Source: Dryocosmus kuriphilus
Taxonomy: Eukaryota > Arthropoda > Insecta > Hymenoptera > Cynipidae
Assembly: GCA_038277395.1 (NCBI GenBank)
Contig: CM076193.1
Location: 142,961,813 to 143,025,812 of the forward strand
Length of the DNA stretch: 64,000 bases
Reading direction: 5' to 3'
The position numbers and the translations under genes are program-made. A model generated the notes under the pieces. The model saw only the letters and a program-made list of their open reading frames with translations, was not told where the DNA came from and did no database searches. How positions within the stretch are numbered: the first letter of the stretch is position 1; each line of letters starts with the position of its first letter. Of the stretch, positions 1-8,730 are shown piece by piece.

Positions 1-130
1 GTTGGATACTAATAGTTTTCGAATGGATTTTGATAGTTTCCGCTTCAGAAGCAATGATTTTCTGTTGGATGATTGATTCTTTTTTAAGGAAAGAGTATTT
101 AGAAATTATCTAAAACAAAAATATTTTTTT

Positions 131-260
131 TTTAACTTGATGGAAAACAGTGTTGATCTACTAGTCCAGAAATTTGTTTAAAATTACTTTTATTACAAAA
201 AAGCTTTGTCCCGATGACGCCAGGCCTCTTCAGTTAAAAGTTGATAGTTGATACATATAG

Positions 261-295
<35 letters not shown>

Positions 296-588
296 TTTCA
301 TTTTGCTTAAAAGTTTGTGATGCGTACTCCTGTATTATTCGGTGTTATCAATGTTTCAAAAAATTTCAAAAAATTGTTTCTTGCTATTAACTATTGTCCC
401 TTTTTTGAAATTTTGAAAATTTAATCTCGCTCCTGGGCATGGGGTAGCAATTACCAGTATTTTATTATATTAATTTTTGACATTTTTGTCTCCTTAGAGA
501 GAAAGCTTTTTTCTAATAAAAATAATTTTAAACAAATTTCTGGACTAGTAGATCAACACTGTTTACCATCATCACCAACTTAAAACAA
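131..588. repeat. Inverted-repeat (MITE-like) element
   Basis: Arms at about 131-210 and 497-588 are reverse complements. Both carry ACAGTGTTGATCTACTAG followed by the same AT-rich stretch running into AAAAAAGCTTT. The interior holds a (TA)n run at 262-292 and no reading frame. No clear target duplication is visible, so superfamily is unassigned. It may be a MITE or a decayed foldback element. Confidence 0.7.
261..292. repeat. (TA)n microsatellite
   Basis: About 32 bases of uninterrupted TA dinucleotides lie in the loop of the inverted-repeat element. Confidence 0.95.
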
Positions 589-2019
589 ACGCTACTCAAA
601 AAATAAGGAACATTTTAACCTATATTTTGTTAACGTTCAATATCAAAATTTAAGTAAAAAGTTGTTAAATAAAAAACAACTCTCCGATCAAATTTGGACC
701 AGTCAAATTTACTACTTGAAAAGGCTTCTAGCAAGATTCAAACAAGAGAAACAAAGAAAGAGAGAACCAAAAAAAACAGCTATGAAATAATGCTTTACGA
801 ATCCTTTTTTTAAATATTACTATTTAATTAAATCTTTCGTTTGGATTATGATAGTATTCCATTTGGTAAGTATAGTCTTCAGTTGGGTGATAATTTGTAA
901 TGATAGTTTATAGTTTATTATTAATTAATTTTAATTAGGTGAATAATCTTTAATTTTATGATACCTGGATTATGATAGTATTTGAACTGTGAAACTGCTA
1001 TCTCATTCCATTTGCAGGAAGAAGTTAATCAAAATACAATATAGGTTCACATTGATTCTATGTATGATGTGTATAGTATACAAATTGGATTTAAAATATA
1101 TAACATAGATTGTTTGAAAACCGCCTGATATAAATTTATAGTGCAAGTACGTGAATTGGCGATATCTGTCCCACTCATTGTTTGCCCACAGTTGGTAAAT
1201 CCGAAACGCAATCAGCGGCACAAAGACTTGTTTACGTTTCATCGACTAACACGTCGGAAATTGTTTTTGGAAGTATTTGTAACCATGATGTGGCCAACTG
1301 TCCAGCGAGAGTTTCTTTGCAAATAATCGGTCAATATTACACCATCTAATTCTAATTTTAATTACAAACACCCAGAAGACCTGTTTTAAGGAAACATTTA
1401 TTTGCAAATAAAACTGTTGCTTTTCATCACTGTATATAATCAATTGATGCAAATTAAAGCACCCGTGTTAACTATTTTCTACTGAGGGGTGGGAATTTGA
1501 ATAAAAAAGCAATTGCGTAAAATTAGCAGGTACTTTCGGAAGATAGGGAAGTCGTCAATGTTATCTGGATGTGGGATACCCATCCCGGGAAGGCTGGAAG
1601 AAAGGGTGTAACGTTATTACACCGAAGAGAAGAGTTGGCAGGCAGCCAGATTCAACAGATGGGCACAATCGAATCGAGCTGTCCGTTGAAAAGCAGTTGA
1701 AATTGAGATATACGGTCGGAATAGCAATTGTAAATGATTTTAATTGTGTTATCAGCAAAAATATTAGTAGGCTCCTATTTACCAATCCTTCTATTAACTA
1801 ATAGGAAAACTAACTGTAGTCCTTAAATACAGAGGCAATGCTGGAATGTTACTTCCTTTTCTTATTCGGGAACCGGATTTAGTGGGACTTATTTCCGCTA
1901 ACGATGGTACCACACTGTGAAATTACATGTGCAATAAAGCTTTACGAAGCGTTGGTTGTTCAACAGTATAAATTCACATGACCATCTCGTTTGTCTAACC
2001 ATCGCGTGCCTCATGTCTA

Positions 2020-2050
<31 letters not shown>

Positions 2051-2430
2051 GTCTACCTCTCTCTTCCCCTTACTCTCTCGTAATAATACATTTTACCCAG
2101 TACTTTGAACCATTACAAACAGCAGTATTTTGTAGAGGGTGGGTTCAGGCACTTTGTTAACTGTAAGTTAGTAACAGTTAAATTAACATTTGTCGCCTGT
2201 GGTGAGAGAGATGGTCACCCAGCCTCCGGCGAAGACTTTGATAACAATTCCCCTCAAACACAATAAGTCTTATCGTGTGTTCATCTACCCATTTCGTCAA
2301 CCATGAAATGGCTCGAGCTAGATTTTCCGAAAGGGAGTGCGATAAGAAGCTTTAAAAGTGACCATGAATAAAAGGTGCTCTGCTCAAGTTTGGGAGGTTT
2401 ACCTTTAATATAAGGTTTCGGATAGAAAAT
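589..2430. other. No recognised gene; unassigned sequence
   Basis: AT-rich sequence with short open frames on both strands (for example 1003-1242 minus and 1571-1801 plus) that overlap each other and match nothing I recognise. A few GATAGTTTTC-like motifs at 1-60 and 840-1000 are outliers of the array that follows. A (CT)n run lies at about 2029-2050. Confidence 0.5.
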
Positions 2431-2439
2431 AAGAATTCA

Positions 2440-3225
2440 ATTTGGTGATGATAGTTTGTAGTTTAATGAAGATGGTTGGATGATGACAGTTTCTGTTTGA
2501 TAAAGATAGCTTTTGATTAGATAACTTTGGTCTAAGTTATTTTATAATTTCCAATTTGTAATAGTAGTTTATATCTTAGTAATGATATATTTAATTGTGT
2601 ACTGATAGTATTCATAAGCATGATGATATTTTTCGGTTCAGAAGCAATATTTTCAATTGAGTGATGAACTTCGTCTGAATGATGATAGATTTCAGTCCCT
2701 TAAGTATGGTTTTTGGTTTGGTAACTATGGTTTTGTTTTGGGCGATGATAGTTTTTATTTTGTTAAAGATGCATTTCCCTTGGATATTGATGCTGTTCAC
2801 TTGGACGATGGTAGTTTTTAATTCCCTAACCATGGTCTATTGTTATTTAGTTATAGTTTCCAATTTTTGATGGTGGTTGATATTTTGCTAATGCTATATT
2901 TAATTGGGCACTGACGCTATCTGATTGTGTGTTGATATCTTTCGCTTCGGAAACAATATTTCTTGATTCGATGATGATCTCCGTTTGGATGATGGTAGTT
3001 TTTGGTCCTATAACTATTATTTTGGGTTCCGTAACTATGGTCTTAAATTAGATAATGATACTTTTCGGTTTGGTGACTATCGTTTTAGTTTGAGTGATGA
3101 GAGTTTTCTTTTGTTCAAAATTGATTCCAATTAAATACTGATGATGTTCACTTATGTGATAATATTTCTGATTTGATAACCATGTTTTATCGTTAGTTGA
3201 TGCTTACCTTCATCTTAATTAATAA
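2440..3225 (+). repeat. Degenerate GATGATAGTTTTCGGTT-type tandem repeat
   Basis: The plus strand repeats variants of GATGATAGTTTTCGGTTTG at roughly 17-35 base spacing across about 780 bases, giving a marked T/G strand bias. Open frames here are by-products of the repeat. The same family forms a larger block at 11,940-13,480, so it is a dispersed, strongly decayed minisatellite. Confidence 0.75.
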
Positions 3226-3629
3226 TAATTAAGGTGTTAAAAAAGTGATTTAGAATAAAAAAGATCAATCCTGTGGAGCCACAAAGTTATCCTGAAACAT
3301 AAAATCCAAATTTCTCTTAAAAATCGGGCTTGTTTTGCTGAGGATGAAAACAGTTTTTCATTCAGATTGATGTTACTGCGTTATTGGCAATGCTGAGGCT
3401 TTACGAGCTATCCTTTTTTATAGGAAGAGCAGGCCGAGTAAGAATATCTGGAGAGTAATTTTTTAACACCATTTTTTTTTTCCTTCACTTATGGAGTAGC
3501 AAAGATGTGGTGGAAATGAAAAGGAAAATGCTGATCAATATTGGCAAGCCATTTTCGAATAACAGGTAAAGCGGTACTCATCCAACCTAGTAGAACGATT
3601 CCTTCTGATATTAATTTTCAAAATCCGGG

Positions 3630-4005
3630 TGCAGTTCCAAACAGCTGAATTTTCCGATTTTATTGAAACTTTATGTACTTATGTATATTGACGCGCTGAT
3701 TACGAATATGATAGTTAAAATTGGCGACTGGGCGATTTTCATGGTGAAAAACATAAAAAACACCATAAAAATCAAGTTTTTTGCGCTTATCTCAGTAAAT
3801 ACGCAAAATTTAGAAAAATGTTTTAAACAAAAGTTTTAGCTAGTATAAAAGTACATCTTTTTCATAGAACACACTTTTTGCCTAAAGCCATTATTTTTCG
3901 AGAAAAAGAGGATTGTGTTGGAAAAACAAGAAAAAGACGAAGAAAGTTAAGAAAATGCGTTCGGTCACACTTTTTTCCAATTTTGTTAAAACTTCTTATA
4001 TTAAT
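3630..4005 (+). repeat. ~320-bp satellite unit, copy 1 (left of Penelope insertion)
   Basis: This stretch matches 8009-8340 on the plus strand and 10,540-10,905 on the minus strand. Shared landmarks include GACGCGCTGATTACGAATATG, TTTTAGCTAGTATAAAAGTAC and GGAAAAACAAGAAAAAGA. Subtracting the Penelope insertion, the distance from this unit's GACGCGCTG (3690) to the next (8029) is about 323 bases, and the unit end aligns with its own start. The two plus-strand copies therefore look like adjacent tandem units later split by the insertion. Confidence 0.75.
3993..4005. repeat. Target-site duplication, left (Penelope)
   Basis: TTCTTATATTAAT here is repeated exactly at 8009-8021, on the other side of the 4-kb head-to-head Penelope insertion. 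When the insert is removed the flanks join into the satellite unit in register. This supports a true 13-bp target duplication. Confidence 0.7.
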
Positions 4006-4125
4006 AAAAAGAGATGGAATATCAATGTATTGGAAAAGTAAAATTAGAATTTAGTATACATTAGAATTATTTTTCACTTTATAAATTGAAATTATTAAAT
4101 AAATTTTATAAAATTTTTATAAATG

Positions 4126-4512
4126 TTATCCAATTTTTTCTATTTCTTTAATTTTATTTAAAGCTAATGGAAACTCTTTTTTTATAAACATCATTTCAGC
4201 CATCAATCTTTTATTTAAATTTTTTTCCCTGTGTAAAATTTTGACATTGTCCCAATCCATATCATGTCCAGTTAAAATTCTGTGTTCTGAAATTACTGAT
4301 AATTCATCTTGTGTTATGTTATTTTTGTGTTCATTAATTCTCTTTGAGAGATTTCTCTTAGTCTGTCCTATATAGCATCTATTACAATTAGAACATTCTA
4401 TTTTATATACAACATTAATCTCATTACCAATTTCCAACTTATCCTTGCCTGTTTTTATATTATTACCTAATGTGTCCTTAACTTGTTCAACTAAATTAAT
4501 ATTGTATTTTTT
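4126..4512 (-). CDS. Penelope-like GIY-YIG endonuclease domain
   Basis: This is the C-terminal nuclease of the element, thought to nick the target DNA for priming. It lies in the same reading frame as the upstream RT (4513-6060), separated only by the TAA at 4513-4515, so the coding sequence resumes at 4512; the first Met is at 4437. Counting from that Met, the motifs are VYKIEC (10-15), the Cys pair C15/C18, YIGQTKR (22-28), a catalytic-type Arg28, RINEH (33-37), TGHDMDW (56-62) and a probable catalytic Glu in AEMMFI (80-85). The C-terminus is shifted by one extra A near 4130, ending in EIEKIG; the plus-strand copy keeps a longer tail ending NFIKFI. It would act only by read-through of the stop or from an independent start. 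Confidence 0.85.
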   Translation of the reverse strand, partial: KKYNINLVEQVKDTLGNNIKTGKDKLEIGNEINVVYKIECSNCNRCYIGQTKRNLSKRINEHKNNITQDELSVISEHRILTGHDMDWDNVKILHREKNLNKRLMAEMMFIKKEFPLALNKIKEIEKIG

Positions 4513-6060
4513 TTAAATTCTACTTAATTTATCATTCAAACCATCAACGAAAGGTAAACTGATTGTTCTGCTTCTATCTATTGATTCTGTTTCATAATCT
4601 AAAATTTCATTATTATGTTTTTTATTAATTATGCATTGGATTCTTTTTTTAATGTATTTTTGTGTAAATTTTATAGGATAATTATTTACTTTAAGAGTAT
4701 TAATGATGAATTTCAAATTTTCTTTATGAAAACATTTGTCGGATAATAATAAAACTTTGTCTACCAAATTATATATAGTGCTAATTTTAAACTTTCTTGG
4801 ATGGTTTGAAAAATAATTAATATAGCGTCCAGAGAATGTTGGTTTATGATACCAATTAATTAAAATTTGATTATTATCAGTTCTTATCATGGTGACATCA
4901 AGAAAATTTAATTTATTATCAGTTTCAATTTCAGCTGTGAATTTTAATCTATTGTGATAATTATTAAAAATATCTAATGTTTTAATGATTTGATCAGCAG
5001 GGATGATAGTAAAAATGTCATCAACATATCTTTTATATACTATTGGTTTAAATTCTAATTTATTTAGACATTCTTCTTCTAAATCTACCATTACTATATC
5101 TGAAACAATCGGTGATAACGGTGAACCCATGGGGGCACCGAATTTTTGTGCATAAAATTTATTATCAAAAGAAAAGTACGTGGATTTTAAAACAAATTTA
5201 ATAATTCTAATGAAACTGTCCTTTGTTAAATTTAAATAATCTTGAATGTGTGTCCATTTATTTTCTATACCTTTAATGACAAGTTCAATTGGAATATTAG
5301 TAAAGAGAGATTTTACATCTAGCGATATTAAAATTTGATCATGAGGAACATTTAGATTTTGAATGCTATCAACGAATTCTTTGCTGTCTTTAACATGTGA
5401 AGCAGATTTCGGAATATAATTCAATATACATTTGAGCCAATTAGCTAAGTTGTACAGTGGGCTGTCTAAAGATGAAACAATGATTCTTAAAGGAAAATTT
5501 TCCTTGTGGATTTTTGGTAAACCATAACATCTAGGAAGTATTCCATTGTATTGTGGACAATTAAGGTATTTATATAAATCTTGATCAATGTAATTTTTAT
5601 TTTTTAAATCTTTTAAAATTTCTTGTAATTCATTTCGTATTTTATGTATTGGACTTTTTTGTAAAACTGTATAAGTACTCGAGTCATTCAATAAATCAAT
5701 CATTTTGTTTTTATAATCAAATTTATCCATAACAACTGTGACTTGTCCTTTATCTGCTCTTGTAATTAAAATTTGATCACTATTATTTTTTAAAAATTGT
5801 TTGCATTCATCAATATCTTTAATTAAAATTTTTTCCCAAATATTATGTTTAACTTTAGAATTCATAAACTTTTGAATAGTGTAAAAAAATTCCATTCTAA
5901 ATTCTATGTTATCATCATTATTAAATAATAAAATTTTATTTTCTACATTTTTAATGATTTCTAAAATTGGAATTTTTTCCCTATTAATTAATGGTTTTCC
6001 AAATTTTCCACCCAAGCCTAAAATTTTTGTTATATTATCAGGTATCACTTTTGAGGACAA
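4513..6060 (-). CDS. Penelope-like reverse transcriptase (5'-partial)
   Basis: About 515 residues of telomerase-related reverse transcriptase that would copy the element RNA at a nicked target. Numbering from the first residue shown, visible motifs are ADKGQ (102-106), GLPKIHK (180-186), motif A LDVKSLFTNIP (247-257, Asp248), motif B GAPMGSPLSP (308-317), the catalytic YVDD (345-348), LNFLDV (384-389) and the class-typical YHKPTFSGRYINYFSNHP (404-421). All key aspartates are present. The frame begins at a TTG exactly at the head-to-head junction and stays open upstream into the other copy, so the true start is missing; family proteins usually have more N-terminal sequence. It ends at a TAA (4513-4515) followed in the same frame by the endonuclease, so the element was probably one longer protein. 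Activity is unlikely. Confidence 0.9.
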   Translation of the reverse strand: MSSKVIPDNITKILGLGGKFGKPLINREKIPILEIIKNVENKILLFNNDDNIEFRMEFFYTIQKFMNSKVKHNIWEKILIKDIDECKQFLKNNSDQILITRADKGQVTVVMDKFDYKNKMIDLLNDSSTYTVLQKSPIHKIRNELQEILKDLKNKNYIDQDLYKYLNCPQYNGILPRCYGLPKIHKENFPLRIIVSSLDSPLYNLANWLKCILNYIPKSASHVKDSKEFVDSIQNLNVPHDQILISLDVKSLFTNIPIELVIKGIENKWTHIQDYLNLTKDSFIRIIKFVLKSTYFSFDNKFYAQKFGAPMGSPLSPIVSDIVMVDLEEECLNKLEFKPIVYKRYVDDIFTIIPADQIIKTLDIFNNYHNRLKFTAEIETDNKLNFLDVTMIRTDNNQILINWYHKPTFSGRYINYFSNHPRKFKISTIYNLVDKVLLLSDKCFHKENLKFIINTLKVNNYPIKFTQKYIKKRIQCIINKKHNNEILDYETESIDRSRTISLPFVDGLNDKLSRI

Positions 6061-6996
6061 GCTAATTGGCTCAAATGTATATTGAATTATATTCCGAAAT
6101 CTGCTTCACATGTTAAAGACAGCAAAGAATTCGTTGATGATAGCATTCAAAATCTAAATGTTCCTCATGATCAAATTTTAATATCGCTAGATGTAAAATC
6201 TCTCTTTACTAATATTCCAATTGAACTTGTCATTAAAGGTATAGAAAATAAATGGACACACATTCAAGACTATTTAAATTTAACAAAGGACAGTTTCATT
6301 AGAATTATTAAATTTTTTTTAAAATCCACGTACTTTTCTTTTGATAATAAATTTTATGCACAAAAATTCGGTGCCCCCATGGGTTCACCGTTATCACCGA
6401 TTGTTTCAGATATAGTAATGGTAGATTTAGAAGAAGAATGTCTAAATAAATTAGAATTTAAACCAATAGTATATAAAAGATATGTTGATGACATTTTTAC
6501 TATCATCCCTGCTGATCAAATCATTAAAACATTAGATATTTTTAATAATTATCACAATAGATTAAAATTCACAGCTGAAATTGAAACTGATAATAAATTA
6601 AATTTTCTTGATGTCACCATGATAAGAACTGATAATAATCAAATTTTAATTAATTGGTATCATAAACCAACATTCTCTGGACGCTATATTAATTATTTTT
6701 CAAACCATCCAAGAAAGTTTAAAATTAGCACTATATATAATTTGGTAGACAAAGTTTTATTATTATCCGACAAATGTTTTCATAAAGAAAATTTGAAATT
6801 CATCATTAATACTCTTAAAGTAAATAATTATCCTATAAAATTTACACAAAAATACATTAAAAAAAGAATCCAATGCATAATTAATAAAAAACATAATAAT
6901 GAAATTTTAGATTATGAAACAGAATCAATAGATAGAAGCAGAACAATCAGTTTACCTTTCGTTGATGGTTTGAATGATAAATTAAGTAGAATTTAA
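6061..6996 (+). pseudogene. Penelope-like reverse transcriptase, truncated second copy
   Basis: The plus-strand copy begins abruptly inside the RT at the codons for ANWLKCIL (6061) and runs to the TAA at 6994-6996. It retains LDVKSLFTNIP, GAPMGSPLSP and YVDD but lacks the whole N-terminal third, including the ADKG and GLPKIHK motifs. Compared with the minus copy it has an extra Asp codon (FVDDSIQN) and a Val-to-Phe change near residue 290 of the other copy. The first Met lies at 6082 but reflects truncation, not a real start. Dead on arrival by truncation. Confidence 0.88.
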
Positions 6997-7072
6997 AAAA
7001 AAATACAATATTAATTTAGTTGAACAAGTTAAGGACACATTAGGTAATAATATAAAAACAGGCAAGGATAAG

Positions 7073-7414
7073 TTGGAAATTGGTAATGAGATTAATGTTG
7101 TATATAAAATAGAATGTTCTAATTGTAATAGATGCTATATAGGACAGACTAAGAGAAATCTCTCAAAGAGAATTAATGAACACAAAAATAACATAACACA
7201 AGATGAATTATCAGTAATTTCAGAACACAGAATTTTAACTGGACATGATATGGATTGGGACAATGTCAAAATTTTACACAGGGAAAAAAATTTAAATAAA
7301 AGATTGATGGCTGAAATGATGTTTATAAAAAAAGAGTTTCCATTAGCTTTAAATAAAATTAAAGAAATAGAAAAATTGGATAACATTTATAAAAATTTTA
7401 TAAAATTTATTTAA
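7073..7414 (+). CDS. Penelope-like GIY-YIG endonuclease domain, second copy
   Basis: 113 residues with VYKIEC, the CSNC cysteine pair, YIGQTKR, RINEH, TGHDMDW and AEMMFI, as in the minus copy. The C-terminus here is intact (EKLDNIYKNFIKFI). It follows the RT by a TAA and a run of nine A (6995-7003), against eight A in the minus copy. In this copy the endonuclease is therefore both after a stop and one base out of frame with the RT. No upstream promoter or independent start is evident, and the Met at 7073 is arbitrary. It is a passenger within a truncated element. Confidence 0.8.
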   Translation: MEIGNEINVVYKIECSNCNRCYIGQTKRNLSKRINEHKNNITQDELSVISEHRILTGHDMDWDNVKILHREKNLNKRLMAEMMFIKKEFPLALNKIKEIEKLDNIYKNFIKFI

Positions 7415-7577
7415 TAATTTCAATTTATAAAGTGAAAAATAATTCTAATGTATACTAAATTCTAATTTTACTTTTCCAATACATTGATATTCCATCTCTC
7501 TTTATTTGCTCTTTGAAAGATTGTATCTTAGTCATTATCAATAATAATTTGTATTCGATTAGTATTTAGTAGTCGAC

Positions 7578-7635
7578 TTCCAACTCTGAAGGTGATGAGA
7601 CACAACATCTTCTCTCTCAAATTTCAGAGTTGGAA
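7578..7635 (+). other. 13-bp stem hairpin in Penelope 3' region
   Basis: TTCCAACTCTGAA at 7578-7590 pairs perfectly with TTCAGAGTTGGAA at 7623-7635 across a 32-base loop. It lies between the endonuclease frame and the ribozyme-like motif, in the part of the 3' region absent from the minus-strand copy. It may be an RNA structure in the element transcript. Function unknown. Confidence 0.6.
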
Positions 7636-7862
7636 TACAAGTTATAATTAAATTTTTTAATACAGTAATATTATTTAATTACATTAATTTTTGACAATGG
7701 TGGAACTTAATAGTGTTTTTAACAATTTAAAAACAATAGGATTTATACAAAAAAAAAAATTGTAAGTTAAACCCCTTATTTTTATAAAAAGATTTAATAT
7801 TATATAAACATTAAGTTTTAATTATAAATATATGTTTATTATAGTTAACATCAATTAAATAA

Positions 7863-7906
7863 ATGTTTGATAAGGGTGACACACAAGGTTACCGAAACGT
7901 CACATA
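7863..7906 (+). ncRNA. Hammerhead-ribozyme-like motif (Penelope 3' region)
   Basis: The order fits a minimal hammerhead. Stem I is ATGT (7863-7866) with ACAT. The core is TTGATAAG where CTGATGAG is expected. Stem II is GGTGAC with GTTACC around a 7-base loop. It ends with CGAAAC then GTC at 7899-7901. Penelope-like elements are known to carry such ribozymes. Here core C3 reads T and G8 reads A; these two positions pair with each other, so the change keeps a pair but probably lowers activity. The assignment is by eye. Confidence 0.5.
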
Positions 7907-8008
7907 CATATATGACTGAAGTTATTGAAAACGCCTATCCTTAGCGATTTGCTTTTACAAATACATTTAAAATACCAGTGACCAAATAAGTTTGGAAATT
8001 GACTAATA

Positions 8009-8021
8009 TTCTTATATTAAT
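8009..8021. repeat. Target-site duplication, right (Penelope)
   Basis: TTCTTATATTAAT, identical to 3993-4005. It is followed at once by TGTAATTTGACGCGCTG, the expected continuation of the satellite unit. Confidence 0.7.
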
Positions 8022-8345
8022 GTAATTTGACGCGCTGATTACGAATATGACAATGAAAATTTTCGACAAAGCAATTTTCATGTTGAAAACCATAAAAACA
8101 CGATAAAAATCACGTTTTTTGCGTTTACCTCAGTAACTACGCGGGAGTTTAGAAAAATGTTCTGAACAAAAGTTTTAGCTAGTATAAAAGTACATCTTTT
8201 TGCTAATATCCACTTTTTGTCTAAAACCATTATTTTTTTATAAAAAGAGGATTGCGTTGGAAAAACAAGAAAAAGATGAAGAAAGTTACGGAAATGCGTT
8301 CGGTCACGCTCGTCCCCTTTTCCAAGGTTAAGGGGGGGGGGGGGG
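8009..8345 (+). repeat. ~320-bp satellite unit, copy 2
   Basis: Second plus-strand unit, matching copy 1 from GACGCGCTGATTACG at 8029 to the GTTCGGTCAC region near 8300, after which it diverges into a G-run. It directly continues copy 1 when the Penelope insertion is ignored. Confidence 0.75.
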
Positions 8346-8462
8346 CTACGCATTCACTGCCTAGTTACGAAAATACGTTCGTTCACGATCTTTCCCCTTT
8401 CCAAGCTGGGAGGGGGGGGGGGCTAAACATTCACTGACTAGTTGCGGAAATAAGTGGGGGCG
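8286..8462 (+). repeat. ~78-bp tandem duplication with G-runs
   Basis: Two adjacent units run from TTACG(G/A)AAAT(G/A)CGTTCG through TTCCAAG(G/C), a run of 10-14 G and CATTCACTG(C/A)CTAG. A third unit starts at TTGCGGAAATAAG and breaks off. The tandem grew from the end of the satellite unit, whose GTTCGGTCAC segment it contains. Confidence 0.75.
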
Positions 8463-8730
8463 GAAAGGCACCCCTGTGATTGATCACAGGTATAATGTTG
8501 TTTATCTACCTACCTGTACAATAGATCTTTGTTTTTGCATTGTATCTCCATTGGTTTCGGCTTGGTACCTGCTCACGCTCTTCACCGCGGATAGGTTGGA
8601 GTATTTTGAAGAGCATTTTTTTTTTTATATTTTGTAATATTTTTTTTCATTAATTTTTTTTTGGATTTTTTAAAATTGTATTATTACGAAATACATTTGC
8701 ATTTACTTCAATTGAGAATGCTGATTATAA
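8463..8730. other. No recognised feature
   Basis: Mixed sequence with T-runs at about 8619-8660, probably including the 3' flank of the Merlin element. I could not identify its terminal inverted repeat. Confidence 0.4.

Larger units (their letters stand above)
4006..8008. mobile_element. Composite Penelope-like element, head-to-head inverted copies
   Basis: A minus-strand copy (4006-6060) meets a plus-strand copy (6061-8008) head to head. Each carries reverse transcriptase and GIY-YIG endonuclease sequence, which together define Penelope-like elements. The arms 4006-5465 and 6061-7505 are nearly identical inverted repeats. They differ by a few substitutions, one codon insertion (GAT near 6137) and homopolymer lengths, implying recent insertion. 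Both copies are 5'-truncated at the junction; the plus copy starts inside the RT and the minus copy near its N-terminus. Only the plus copy has the extra 3' region 7506-8008. A 13-bp target duplication flanks the whole. Inverted, truncated arrangements are known for this class. Confidence 0.88.

Noticed and set aside
7578..7635. Possible second hammerhead ribozyme (GGTGATGAGAC in the loop)
   Set aside because: It lacks the CTGANGA core and a matching GAAA strand; kept only as a hairpin.
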